Positions 21,862 through 33,500 are shown, counted from the stretch's first letter. The stretch is DNA of 64,000 nucleotides from Polytrichum commune (GCA_950295325.1 OX485806.1:58587169-58651168); one strand, 5' to 3'. Notes: generated by a model not told the origin, from the sequence alone. Program-made: numbers and translations.

Positions 21862-22798
21862 TGTCGCGCACCTCTCCATGAGGAGTGCCCGCAACACCAT
21901 GGGCACAAGGGGAACCCCGGAGTGACACCCGGGACTTGTGGCGCCATCGGTGAGAGGGCCCAAATACTTCTAGTGTGGATGAGGGCCCCGGGCGTTGAGA
22001 AAGCCTCTCACCCACGGGGACTAAGAGTCATGAGGGTAAGGCCATAAGTTATGAGTAGCTTATGGCGGTGGAATTCTAGAATGCTAAGGAACACCTCAAT
22101 TGGAGGTGGTAGCTAGGAGATATGGCAATTTGAGTGGGGCGCTGTTCCGGGACAGCACCCTAGGACAGCAGTGACCTAGGAGTGGTGCCCAAGACTGCCA
22201 AGGTTTGAAGAGCCATAACTTCCTCAATGTTTTCCTGAATGGGGCAAGTGTGGGGTCCATCTGCATCTACGCAAAGAGTAGGTGACGATAGAGTGGTTGC
22301 TTGAGAGCATTAGACATTGTATGTAGAAGTTATGGTGGTCTGAAGTTGCTGGGAGGTTCTAGCCCCATCGGCTAAGGGAAAATGTCTACTTGGCCCCAAC
22401 CCTTGTAGAGAGACAAAATGATACTTAAAGGTGGGGTAGGGGCCCCGCCCAAAGTCCTATAGGCTTATATGGGTGAGGCGGCTTAGCCGACCGACCCCCC
22501 TGGAGCATACTTGGCAATGTGCTCCGGGTAGTTGTAGTATTGTTTTGGCAACACGATGATCAACTCAAGAGTGGACTTCTATGGACGGAGGTCCACCTTA
22601 GCCATTGGCTACCTACTAAGGGGAGAGTCCCGAATGCATGTGTAGGAGGGTTTGGTGACCAACCCATGAGCTTGAAGGTCCGCGGTTTTGGGAGCTAACC
22701 ATGCATGTGCGTGGGATGTGCAGGTTAGCGCTCGTGGCACTTGCTAGGTTGGAAAGGCGGTCAAGCTAAATGAAGGAAAACTAGCAAGGGCTGCGACA
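21862..22798 (+). mobile_element. S-family solo LTR nested inside another S LTR, 937 bp
   Basis: The copy starts TGTCGCGCACCTCTCC and ends GGCTGCGACA. It sits where the outer LTR would read GTGGCCTCACCCACC, so the outer copy continues at 22799 with CTTACCCACCTGAGG. The flanking pentamers (CACAT and CTTAC) no longer match, so the duplication has decayed or the junction was altered. Confidence 0.75.
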
Positions 22799-23146
22799 CT
22801 TACCCACCTGAGGCTGAATGGCACAGCCTCCATGGGCATTGGTCCAATGTGAGGCCATAGTTGCCTACTATGCTTCTGGTTGTTGTAGTGTTGCTCTGGC
22901 AATGCGATGATCAACATAAGATTGGACTTCCATGGATGGAAGTCCATATCTAAGGATTGGTTACCGATTAAGGGGTGAGTCCCGAAAGTAAAGTAGGAGG
23001 GTTGGTTCCCCTCCTATGAACTATAAGATCTGGGGTAGGACGAGCTAACCGTTAGCATGGTGGAATGCGAAGGGTTAGCGCTCGTAACCTTTGCTAGAAA
23101 GGAAAATTGGCAAGATTGCTAAGGGGCTAGCAAGGGTTGCAACACG

Positions 23147-23158
23147 TGATATCAGAGC
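23147..23158 (+). other. Primer binding site (initiator tRNA-Met type)
   Basis: TGATATCAGAGC lies two bases after the end of the 5' LTR. It differs at one base from TGGTATCAGAGC, the complement of the plant initiator tRNA-Met 3' end used by many LTR retrotransposons. Confidence 0.75.
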
Positions 23159-24302
23159 AGGTTTCCAATATTTAAGCTAGCACTTTGAGGGAGACATGGC
23201 TATCAAATGTGCGGGTTATGATGATGAGCCTGGGGTTTCCAAAAGGTTGTGATGCTCATATTGGAACAAGGATCATGTACAAGTGGATTTTGACCACACA
23301 ATTGACTATAATGTCAATGATGGGGATGATGATGAATTTGGTAAGGAAAATGGAGGAGGCTATGAAAAGGCTCCTGCAAACCTCGAAAAATATTCGGGGG
23401 CTAGAATACCGAATACACCTGAAAGCTTGGACGGTGGTAATATTGGATTGAAATTCCAATCCAAAATGCTTAGAATGTGGTGATGTTGGAATGGGTCCAA
23501 ATGAGGCACCCAAGGCTCTTAGGCCTATGTGCGCGATTTAACCACCCTAATGAATGGTACAACTAAGATAGACAAGTTGGCTAAGAAATACATCGTTTAG
23601 ATGGGGTTGCAAAAGTGGGTAGTGGATGCCTTGTTCAAGTCCCCAAAGTTTCTTGAGGACATGGCGGGGATCATCAAGATTGCAAGAGTATCGAATTTCA
23701 AAAAAAAGTTGGGTGGTACCTTACCACAAAGTTGTTTTAGCCGAAAGACGTCCCAAGGAAATGAACGCAAGTAGTTTTGCCCATTATACCAAGGCAAATC
23801 ATGCTCGTGCTACGGACGATATATGAGAAGGTAGCTTGGTGGTACCAAGCCAGATCATATTTGTGCCATAGACGGAATGTTAAAAGTTGGCTTTGCGGAC
23901 CAAACTAAATCATATTGTTGTCGTGGACCGAATGTTAGACTATGGCTTTGTGGCCAGGGCTAATAGCCTTAAGCCGAGGCCAAGTATTTTAGGCCTTGAG
24001 GCTCAAATGAATGGGAGAAATGTCTCATGGGTTGACAAAGAGGCTAGCACTCCTTCATGAGCCCAAAGCTCACAAGGGAGTTGGGGCTTGCCGACCGATA
24101 AAGCGGGCAAACCCACCAAGGTGTGGTTTGCAAAGGGCGACCGCATGAGGCAAAGGAGGCGGCGCAACATGTAACCTTTTAATGTGGGACATTGGATTTT
24201 TGTGAAGATTTCACACTATGTGAAATAAATGAGGTGCATGCCATTGGGAAGGTCACCTTCTTTAAAACTCACATGTAGATGTGAGGCGTAAGGGTTTTAG
24301 GG

Positions 24303-24412
24303 TATGACGAGCAAACCATTAGCATGGCAGAATGCAAAGGGTTAGCACTCGTAACCTTTTTTAGGATTGAAATTTGGCAAGATCGCTAAGGGGGCTAGCA
24401 AGGGTTGCGACA
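24303..24412 (+). mobile_element. Truncated 3' LTR of the S-family element
   Basis: The sequence from GAGCAAACCATTAGCATGG to GGTTGCGACA matches the last ~110 bp of the other S copies (GAGCTAACCATTAGCATGG...). About 860 bp of LTR 5' sequence is missing. Confidence 0.7.
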
Positions 24413-24559
24413 TCTATAGGCCTTGATTTTGTCCTAAGATTGAGAAAGGTTGAGTGTCAATGTTGGATAAATACCATTCAAAAACAAAAAAAACAAAAAA
24501 AAACCTATTTCTTTTTGAAAATGTAGATAGACTCTCTCACTTACCAATTATAAAAAGGA

Positions 24560-25327
24560 ATAATGAATATGTGGAGACAATGTACTAAAGAAGAGATCAA
24601 GGCTCTAAGAAAATATTTAGAAATAATTGCTCTAAACGACAAACGATATTGAACGAGGGTAGTGTACCGAAGATGTCGAAACCCTAAATATTATGTGCAA
24701 GAGTGTTAATTAAAGGAATGCCCTTATTGCAATAGCCTCAACCACAATACTAATGAATGTGTATATGAGAGACATGAGGATCAATGATCAAGAGAGAGAA
24801 AATATGGTCTGAATTAGATACAACCTTAGCTTAACAAGAATAGAAAAGGAAAGCCCCCTAAGAGAATAAAATTGGAGGGTGAACGTATGAGATCCCCCCC
24901 GACATTAGAGTTTAGGAGGAATGAAAGATCCCCATACCAAAAAAACGATTACCGATGGGAGGTGGGAGGCCCATATCATGGAAATTAATTTTGCAAGGAT
25001 GAAAGACCCTACAATGGCCAGTACTATAAAGCCAATGATGGCTATAGGAATGATTATAGGAAGGATGCACCGTATCCCTGTCGAGGCTAAGATTACCAAA
25101 GAAAAAATGAGTGCCTCTAATGAGAAGGTTCAAAAGGACCTATCAACCACATGCAACATGAATATCCCCAACACATGATGGATAATACAAACAACAAGGT
25201 AGCACCAACAACCAATTGTTATGGCTTACCACGGCAAGAAGGAAATATTGACGAATGTTATTTTTGTCATAAAAAAAAGCATAGGAAGCCAAATTGCCAA
25301 TTATTTATAAGACGTAAACAAGAAATG
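24560..25327 (+). pseudogene. G1 gag nucleocapsid with CCHC knuckles
   Basis: Two zinc knuckles of form Cx2Cx4Hx4C are visible: CPYCNSLNHNTNEC near 24718-24760 and CYFCHKKKHRKPNC near 25255-25300. Between them is an Arg/Tyr/Asp-rich stretch (ANDGYRNDYRKDAPYP) also present in gypsy element G2 at about 32520. These are RNA-binding nucleocapsid features. The frame is broken by several stops. Confidence 0.7.
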
Positions 25328-26148
25328 GGGGCCTCTTGATACATTCTACTTCCTAGAATTCTTCCCGGCCTACTACTACATTGTACATTACTGGATGTGG
25401 CCATTTGTGGACCTCATGTGTGTTCAAATTTGTTTTCCATAATAAATGTAATCTCATGGATTATCTTTATTCCCTTCAAAATGTTGCATTACAATACTCT
25501 ACTATGTCATGTGTTTCTCCCATCGTTGAACACTATATGTTCAACATAACATGCCTTCTCTTTTCATGACTTTACTTCCGGTTTGTCAACCTCCTAGATG
25601 CTTGGGGCTTCATTTCATCGTTTGTTCTTGATAGAGGTGGACATGGGCGAAGCAAATCAACGTAGGATACTGTTTTATTCTTCATCCGGTCCTTCAATGG
25701 ACGACGATGCGGTGATAGTCTTTTCATGCGGTGATAGTCCTCTCGTGAAATGACAAAGACCTAAAAGATTCACCTACCACCTTGACCTCCTCCTCTGTGT
25801 TGATGGATTTATCTTCATTCAAATCAACCGCATGATTTGCCTCACCATTCATGGACCTTGTGGCGTCCTTCTCCAGTACTTGGGCTCGCATCTTATCATT
25901 TTTTGCATAACGTTTATGCTCCTCTTCGACCTTCCACCTCCATGCTTGTGTAAATTGCAAAAATGGAGTCATGTTGTAGTCATCACTATATCAATTTGCA
26001 ACACCTATGTCATGTTCCGGCGATGGATTAAAAGGAACATGGGGATCTCCTAGACTTTTAATCTCCTTCTCCCATCCTAGGCCAACAAACATGTTTCTGT
26101 CCTCTTCCAATTTGTGCATGCGTTTCTACATGCATATTGGGTTTGCGT
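25328..26148. repeat. Dispersed repeat R, copy B, inside gypsy G1
   Basis: This is the uninterrupted copy of the repeat at 15852-18944, placed between the gag and protease of G1. The minus strand reads GVANRYSDDYNMTPFLQ, WKVEEEHKRYAKNDKMRAQV and EANHAVDLNEDKSINTEEE, matching copy A with few changes. A short local duplication (GCGGTGATAGTC, near 25700-25740) is specific to this copy. No target duplication was found. Confidence 0.7.
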
Positions 26149-26169
26149 CTAAATTATGTCTTCATATAT

Positions 26170-26390
26170 ATGATTACGTACCCCGCAAACTGGTTATGGC
26201 TACTCCCATAGGTGATGCAAGACCAATCGATGTAAAGGTGGAGATTCTTGACAAGGTTATTACTCATGCCCTTATCGATGGAGGAATTGGCATAAACATA
26301 ATGCCATTTTCCAACCCCGAGAAGCTAGGCTTAAAGATGATTGGTTTGTCTCCATACGTTGTCAACATGGCTGACCAATGTTGAATGACT
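26170..26390 (+). pseudogene. G1 retropepsin (protease) fragment
   Basis: The frame VPRKLVMATPIGDARP...HALIDGGIGINIMP...KLGL matches the gypsy aspartic protease, with the catalytic D in LIDGG (a D-G-G variant seen in some plant gypsy lineages) and the NIMP and LGL blocks that follow. It ends in a TGA after MADQC; related sequence continues in another frame to about 26460. Confidence 0.7.
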
Positions 26391-26591
26391 CCAATAAGAC
26401 AAGTGGCCAATTGCAAGGTTAGAATTGGAGGAGATATTTATACCTTGATTTTCCATGTCTACCGTCTTGTAACGTGCGCCCATAGTTACCCCATTTTGCG
26501 ATGAGTGGATGCCAAAATATGTTGTTCCACATATAGGTCTCGGATGACCTTCGGACCACTACATAATTAGTGCACTTCTGCAACACCAAAA

Positions 26592-26951
26592 TTGCAACTT
26601 TTTGATAGATATGAGGTCATTGATGAAACCTTAAAAACTATAGGGTATGGTCAACCCTTAGTGGACCTCAAACAACAACCAATTGACCTAGGTCCCATCA
26701 AGAGCCTACGCCCCGGTCTTTACGAATGGAAGGATGATAGAGAATTTATGAGGTGGTTGGCAAAGTTCTCAGAGGAAGGTACAAAACATGTAATCCAATC
26801 CATGCACTATGTGACGGTTAGATTTGCAGTGAACGATGGAGTACAAGATGCATACCCTGAATTTATTACAATTGCAGATGACATCCTTATTAAGTCGGTG
26901 TACATGTTTGAATGTAATGGTACCCAGTCCCACTACCTTTGCAACCCATGA
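26592..26951 (+). pseudogene. G1 protease-RT linker segment
   Basis: An open frame of 119 codons (RYEVIDETLKTIGYGQPLVD, LGPIKSLRPGLYEWKDDREF) lies between the protease and RT blocks of G1. Linkers of this position exist in plant gypsy polyproteins; no catalytic motif is visible. Confidence 0.45.
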
Positions 26952-27349
26952 ACAAGGAAGATATTTTTCCCCCTTCTCTTCACTTCCAAAAAAAACTCCA
27001 CCAACCTCCACGTAGGAAATGACTTGCCTATCTATTCATCGGTGCCTAACGATTGATAACATGGACCTAAAAACCCCATACACATTGTGGACATATTGAT
27101 CAAAATGGGATATCAGCTCTCCCGGACGAAGTGAAGGAATACCGCATTCACGTTTTGGAATTTGAAAAGATTTTTGCTTGGTCCTATAAAGACCTTAAAG
27201 ACAGACCGCTCGAGATTTCCTTTTGATCCCCGATGCCCAACCGGTTTGCCATAATGAATGCTAAATGAATACCCACCTTCAATTAATTGTGAACGTTGAA
27301 CTACCTAAACTCCTTGAAGCTGATTTCATCAAATCCGTAGAAGTACAAA

Positions 27350-27846
27350 TTGGATCTCCCTTATGGTGTTAGTAAAAAAATATTAAAATTGTGTAATGAC
27401 TATAGATGCCTCAACAAGGCCACGCAAAAAAACCATTTCCCAATTGATTTTGCTAACCAAATTTTAAATGACGTGGCAAGCATGAGTTGTACACCTTTAT
27501 GAATGGCTATTACTAAATGTCCATTGACCCCAAATACAACATTCACAACATCCTAAGGTACATTCATTTATGTGATGGCCTATGTAATGCACCAACTGCA
27601 TTTCAACGTGTCATGACCTCCATTTGCTTTGACCTCTTGCACAATTGTATGTCAATATTCATTGATAATTCTAGCACCCCAAAAACTAAGGCCCTTCATC
27701 TCACCATGCTTTGCAAGTGTTTTGTTTGGTGTTGGAAAAATGGCTTAGCTTTCAACCTGACCAAACTATATATGTCAGCCTTTAAACGCGTGCTATTAGG
27801 TTATATTGTGTCGGAGTCCGATGGAGAACTGGCCCCCAAAAAATAG
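27350..27846 (+). pseudogene. G1 reverse transcriptase, catalytic FIDD changed to FIDN
   Basis: Blocks in order: CNDYRCLNKATQKNHFPIDF, the finger/palm entry; GLCNAPTAFQRVMTSI, the conserved primer-grip approach; CMSIFIDNSS at about 27645-27675, where the second catalytic Asp of the (F/Y)xDD box is Asn; then KNGLAFNLTKLYMSAFKRVL and LLGYIVSESDGE. The D-to-N change is a single G-to-A transition and would inactivate the polymerase. Confidence 0.8.
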
Positions 27847-27849
27847 ACA

Positions 27850-28430
27850 TGATCTTCAACCTCCAACCTCCCACTAGACTCAAAGTGATCCAGAGGTTTT
27901 TAGGCCATTTTGGATGGTACCAAGACATCATGAAGGAGTATGCCACACCAACAATCCCTTTAACAAACCTCACTTAAAAAAACATAAAATAGGAGTACAC
28001 CCCCAAATGTCAGGTTGGTTTTGATGCCCTCAAAACCAAAGTGACTTTTTTCCATGCCTCTTGAATAGGATATACCATTCCATGTTTATTGTGATGTTTG
28101 TGCCGTTGTTATAGGCGCAGCTTTGTGCCAACCCTATGAGGTTGACCTCAAAGACCGCCCCATTGCCCTTGCAAGTTCTCATTCGATGTTGGCGGAGGAG
28201 AATTATTCCACCATGGAGTGAGAGTACCTTGCTATGGTATTTAATGTCAAAAACAATTTGACATTATTTCCTAATAAACGTGGTAGTCTTCTTTGTAGAC
28301 CATTTGGCACTATGATATATGGTCTATAAACCTAACCTTAGTGGTCGGGTAGCAAGGTGGATTTTGCTCATGGAAGGCTTAGATTACACTAAAAATTACA
28401 AGCCCGGCCGATTACATAGCATGTCGATTG
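27850..28430 (+). pseudogene. G1 RNase H region
   Basis: The frame after RT gives RLKVIQRFLGHFGWYQDIM, then DRPIALASSHSMLAEENYS, STMEWEYLAMVFNVK and VVFFVDHLALMYMV and KPNLSGRVARWILLMEGLDY, the typical gypsy RNase H order. Stops and frameshifts interrupt it at several places. Confidence 0.7.
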
Positions 28431-28710
28431 CCTCTTAAGATTGTCTGAAGAGGTGGGCACGGTGGACATTGACGATGAATTTCCAGATGATAATTTATTT
28501 TTCATTACAATAGTTCCATTATGGTATGTCTACACTACCGAGTTCTTCAGCATTCAAAAAATGCCCGAAGGGTTGGGCAAAAATGAATGGAGGGAAGATA
28601 AGAATCCATAGTCGTCACTATATTATTGTTGCCTATCATCTCTACCGAAGGGCATTGGATGGGGTGCGGACGACATTTCTATGTGAGTGGAGAAAAAACA
28701 TAAAGTAAAA
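28430..28710 (+). pseudogene. G1 start of integrase linker, truncated
   Basis: RLSEEVGTVDIDDEFPDDNL, then NEWREDKNP and YRRALDGV match the gypsy fragment at 62750-63465 (EEVGIVNIDDELSHDNLF, then YQRKLDGV). The zinc-binding and catalytic parts are absent. Confidence 0.65.
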
Positions 28711-29824
28711 AAAATAACATTTTTTTATTAATCCGAGATTTTTTTTGACACAAAATTTAAATATGCTAGGCATATTTAAGATTTCTCTTTAAATTAGGGA
28801 AAATTATGACCTATTTCCGTGGAATGCTAAGGCCAAAAATCTCAAAAGTATCTTGAATTTAAATCATTTTAACTATGTTTGGAAACCGGGAAATGCTAAA
28901 GTGATAGGATTTTATTTTTTTTTTAAACATAGAATTGAAACTAAGGGTGGTATCAAAATAGAATCAATGAGAATGGCATTTTTGAAATTGGTATGATTGA
29001 AGATTAAATCAATCAATATACAAAATACAAGCAATTTTCTTTGTTTTTTTCCATCGCTTTTGTCTTATTTGTGGCTCAAATATACATCTTGGACTAAGAC
29101 AATTATAGCTTATGATAAAAAATATATCTTTCTCCTTGGTTAACTTTGTCATTTTTTATTATTGCCTCCAACCAAGATACCAGAAAAAATAAACAAATGA
29201 AGAGGATCCCATCGGAAGAGAGGGATGCGACACCGAAGGGGGCAGAGCAAAGAAGGGAAAGGAGGCCACGAAAGAGATGGAGTTCCCTCCCCCTTTTGGG
29301 AACTCTTTGGATACACTGCCAAGTCATGAGAACATACACCAAAACCCCGGGCCTTCGAAAGATGCCAAGACCTTGGTCTTCGATGGGACAATAAACTTCC
29401 CTATGTTTAGATATGAAGACCCCGACTTTTAAAACCATTTTAATCTAAATGGTTCTTTGGTTAATTTTCCTATTAGTAATTTAAGGTTTTTTCTTAAAGC
29501 CCTCAATTGTGAGCCTCTTTACTGTTGGGGACAAATCTGAGGCTCACACCATGAGAATTAGAAAAAATGACGTTATACAAAACTAAATGTCAATAATAGT
29601 ATACATGTGATCACCTTTGTAGAAATGGAAAACAATAATAGTATAATTTTGGTAGGAGTGATATTCATGTAAATCGGTCAACAACGGGTTTCACCGTTTA
29701 AGGCTGAGGGTTGAAGGTGTCTTCGACATTTTTCCCTTTAATATTATTGGGGTGTTTTTGGGAATATTTGCAAGCCTTGTCTCCCATTAGTGTTTTATTT
29801 TGTCTCATTTTCCTCATGGTTTGG
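28711..29824. other. AT-rich DNA between opposed gypsy elements
   Basis: No gene is recognised. 28780-29010 resembles the reverse strand of 19090-19360. A GA-rich stretch near 29200-29290 opens frames on both strands without domain motifs. Confidence 0.4.
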
Positions 29825-30522
29825 CTATGTTTCATATTTTGCATTGCTTCTACGCGAGTTAAGTATAGAATCTCTAATTATTCCTATTTTTTTTGTAAAA
29901 CAAGGTGGAACTCTTGACTTCATGGTAAATTTTATTCGTTGTATATATATGTCATATGGAGTAAAGTTTCTATGCCAAACACTAGTGAAAAATTGCGTAT
30001 ATTTTGTAGTTATTTTATAAGTTTTTGTATATGCCAATAAAATAGCATGTAATTTGGTGTCCCAATTTGTGCGATTTGCATTCACCATTTTAGTATATGC
30101 TACCTTAATTACTTTTGTTGGTGCGTTTTGCTTGTCCATTTTGTTGAGCGTAGTATGTTGTTGATATACCATGCAAGATCATAAATGTCTTGGTTAGAAT
30201 TTGTATGGTTTCATTTAAGAAATTGTTCTTTTGGTCACTCACCAATTCAATTGGCCATCCAAATTTGGTGATGATCTCTACAAAAATAAATTTTGTTGTG
30301 GATGTTGCGGTATTGTCTTTAAGTGCCCTACTTTGTGGTGTAGTATGTGGCGGTGATGATATACCTATTTCTGGTATTTTTGGCTGGAACATTTATTGGG
30401 CCAATAAAATCCAATTCCCATTTTTGGAAAACTTCTGTGAGCATGATTGGATGTAGTGGTTGTGATGACTTGGAGACCTTTGGTCCCACTTTTTGACATA
30501 TGTCATGTTGTTTACAATACAT
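29825..30522 (-). pseudogene. G2 integrase catalytic core (rve), third acidic residue lost
   Basis: The core reads WELDFIGPINVPAKNTRNRY (first D), then FIFVEIITKFGWPIELVSDQ with the second D in LVSDQKNNFLNE, then TYYAQQNGQAKRTNKSN, where the expected Glu of GQxExxN is Lys. The change fits one G-to-A transition. Frames overlap because of a frameshift near 30330. Confidence 0.75.
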
Positions 30523-32299
30523 TTATACGTCTCATTTCATGATGGGCCACCAATAAAAAACCATAAAATTATATGAAGGGTGATGTTTGCTGCAAAATGT
30601 CCACCCACAATACCTTCATGTGCTTTGGCAATAATGGCCACAGTGATCGAATCTTTCTTTGATTAATTTTTTTCCATTAATTAGTTGTAATGGTCGACTT
30701 CTTATTGCTATTTGTTGTCTTTGTGAAACCATTGCCAGTGCCGTTAATCTCCCATGTGTGAGGTAGTCTATAAATGGAATTGTCCAATCTTTTTGGGGTT
30801 TGGTAATGATTATTGCTCCACATTGTACTCCAATGATTACCTTGTCTTCACATTTTGGCGTTCCCAAGTGATATAATGGTTAATTTTTTGTGCTATATTT
30901 GGCCACCAATAAGGGCCCTTGAGTATTTGTTCCATTGTATTGGCCGAGTTAAGCTGACTACCATTATGATCATGTACCCTCATGATTAAATGCTCAACTT
31001 GGTGTCCCGCAATATATATTTTACAATCTCCTTTGGTTAATTCTTTCCGCATTTTTTTTCCTTTTATGAAGTAAATATCATAGGTTTTGATTGTAAATTT
31101 TTGTTTCTTATGTGAGCCTTAATGTCCTTAAGTTATTCCATAAGTCAAATATTCCATTATTGGCATCTGCTAATGTTTTAGGGTAGTATTACCCTTTGGC
31201 ATTTTGAATGTACCATTTTTTAGTTGATTGCATGTGTGATAATTTTTTACATGATCCCGAATGTCTTGACCAATGGTAGGCCATCACAAAGGTCCATGAG
31301 AGATTTATCCAACATTTTGTCGGTTGTTTGATGTTATCCGTGAAGTTCATCAAGAAAATTTCTTATCCAATTTTTGGGAAGGCATTTTTGAGGCCTTTCA
31401 TTTGCGATAATTTTCCTCATTATTTTTTCTCCTTTGGTGGTGAGAAATTGACTATGATTTGCAATTTGTTCATGTTTTTTTTGGATCAGTTTGTCATAGA
31501 TTTCTTTCCCAAATACTAAATAATCATTGTAAGGGCTTCTTCAATTTGTTGGAAATTCTCCCCTTAATGTATTTACAAAAAAAAATTATTCATATCTTCT
31601 TGTTCAATGTTGTTGTCTAGCATACATTATTAACATTTGTACTCAACATGATATTTGATGACCACTTCTATTGTAGGCCACCAATAAGGACTAAATCATA
31701 CTAATTGTTTTGTTATGGCTAAGGTTAAATGTTTTCCCTTTTTATTGTAGATTGCCACAATCAATTTTCCACCACGGCTTTGTGTTACGCATATTTGAGT
31801 ATCCTCATTTGGAAGTAACCTCAACAAGATTCCCCCCTCTAAAATATAACATTTGCATTTGTTAACCCATTGTGTTTGTTTCTACTTGGTGACATTGTTT
31901 TCTAGGACATGGCTAGTCCTTAAGTATGCAAAGTATGGTGTTCCCTAATTTGTTCTGTAGTTTTCTTTTGTACTTGATTCATCTTTTGATAGAAAAAGGG
32001 TGTCATTTTTTTTCATGTATCCGTCTTTTATTTCTTTGTGAGCAAACTCGATATTTTTCACAACAATTTGTTACATCTCTTTTTCTTGTGAACCAAGTGT
32101 TTTCAAAGGTTTGATGATTTTTTTCTTGTTCATGCGCTTCTGCAATTATCTCCTCAATGATTTGTCTAGCTATACAAGTTTTGAATTCTCCGCTTGGACT
32201 GATTCGTATCAATTTATCATCTTCCATCAAGTATGGATCACTTGCTCCTTTTATGTGTGTGTGTTTTTTTTGTAGCTTTTGATGGTACTCATTTCCCAT
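30523..32299 (-). pseudogene. Run of about five integrase zinc-finger (HHCC) segments
   Basis: Segments with the integrase N-terminal pattern follow one another: 32299-32003 (ISPSGEFKTCIARQIIEE, AHEQEKNHQTFENTW), about 31860-31600 (LLRLLPNEDTQICV, KGKHLTLAITK, SPYWWPTIE, YHVEYKC), about 31330-31180 (HGPL, stop, WPTIGQDIRDHVKNYHTC), 31052-30837 (GPYWWPNIAQKI) and about 30760-30520 (FIDYLTHGRL, RSRPLQLINGK, AHEGIVGGHFAA, YWWPIM). The WWP cores are about 390, 370 and 360 bp apart. Only the last is followed by a catalytic core. Each is broken by stops. Confidence 0.55.
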
Positions 32300-32399
32300 G
32301 CTTAAGATATTTTTTCAAGGGTTTTGTCTAATTTTCTTTTGGTTGTACATGTACTGTATACAATTCTAGGCACGGTGTGTTGTTTTTTTCTACTCATAT

Positions 32400-33500
32400 T
32401 CATTTCTTTGTTTGTTTCACTTTAGGACCTCCTCGGTAGAAGTATCCATCTTCTCTCCAATAAATTTGGCCTCGGTAGGGATATGGGGCATCCCTCCTAT
32501 AATCATTCCTATAGCCATCATTGGCTCCATAGTACTGGCCGCTGTAAGGTTTTTCATCCCTACGATATTCATTTCCTCGATAGGGTCTCCCGCCACCCAT
32601 TGGTAATCGTTTTCTTGGTATGGGTCGCTCTTCCCTCATATACTCTAATGCCAAAGGGGATCTCGGATGCACATCCTCCAATTCTCTCTTCTTAAGAGAT
32701 TATCTCTTTTAATTGAGGTTGAATTTGAATTGATCCATACCATTTACTTTCGTTCAGTCGTTGAGCTTCATGCCTATTTTACACACATTCATTGGTATTG
32801 TGGGTGAGGCTATTGCAGTTAGTGCATTACTTCAATTGAAACTTTTGCACGTAGTGTTCAAGGTTTTGGCACCTTCCGCACACTACCCCAATTTGAATTT
32901 GCCTATCACCTAGAAAAATTCCTTTTAATTCCTCTCCTAGAGCCTTGATATCTTCCTTAGTATAATTGTTTCCCCTATGTTTGTCATCTGATTCTTTGCT
33001 ATTTTCATCCATATCGTTTTTTTTCTCTCATTCTTTCATTCTTAAGTATACATATCACTACCTTGCAATCTAATGTTTTTCATGTGGCCAGGTCGTCACT
33101 GGGTAGTAGAACCACATATTTGACTAGTTCTTTCTTAAGTCCATTTAGGAACCAAGTTCTTTTAAATTGTTTGTCTTGGATGTTGAATATACAACTCTAA
33201 AACCTTCTTCTTGAGGGTCACTAGAAACAAATGCAGTTTGATCGGGTCAACCGCCTCTTAGTTTATCATGCAAATATTATTGAACTTTTGTAGATAAGTA
33301 TCTGGCTCACTCTTTCCTTTGTAACTAGGTAGTGGTAATTTGCTTCTACAAGCAATTGTTCCTATTCCTCCACCTTCCGCCATCATTATGACTCCAATGT
33401 GTAGGGGTGGAGTTGATCCAAATAAAATTTGTAAGCATCTTTTAGTATCATGGACGTTAATGCTCTCGTCTTTATCCTCTCTTTGATTGTTATTTTTTTT
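32400..33500 (-). pseudogene. G2 gag: nucleocapsid and capsid remnants
   Basis: 32681-32400 encodes an Arg/Tyr/Gly-rich segment (YGANDGYRNDYRRDAPYPYR) shared with G1. 33012-32770 contains CGRCQNLEHYVQK and, after a stop, CTNCNSLTHNTNEC, CCHC-type knuckles. 33320-33100 holds a capsid-like block (TYLQKFNNI, LHLF, then KKKVLELYIQ) that aligns with the better preserved gag at 50357-49967. Confidence 0.6.

Larger units (their letters stand above)
21332..24412 (+). mobile_element. Family S LTR retroelement with PBS, truncated 3' LTR
   Basis: TCTAT flanks both ends (21327-21331 and 24413-24417). The 5' LTR is 21332-21861 plus 22799-23144, split by a second S LTR. It is followed by a primer binding site and about 1.15 kb of internal DNA. 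The 3' end, 24303-24412, matches only the last ~110 bp of the S LTR. The internal region has short frames (MAIKCAGYDDEPG; DHTIDYNVNDGDDDEFGKEN; FKSPKFLEDMAGIIKIARV) that I cannot assign, possibly gag remnants. It lacks pol, so it was non-autonomous or deleted. Confidence 0.75.
24560..28710 (+). pseudogene. Ty3/gypsy retrotransposon G1, gag-pro-RT-RH-IN remnants
   Basis: A decayed gypsy element on the plus strand in the order gag, protease, reverse transcriptase, RNase H, start of integrase. It has many stops and frameshifts, a repeat-R insertion between gag and protease, and stops before the integrase core. The left edge abuts the S element; the right edge near 28710 passes into unrelated AT-rich DNA. 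LTRs were not identified. Confidence 0.75.
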
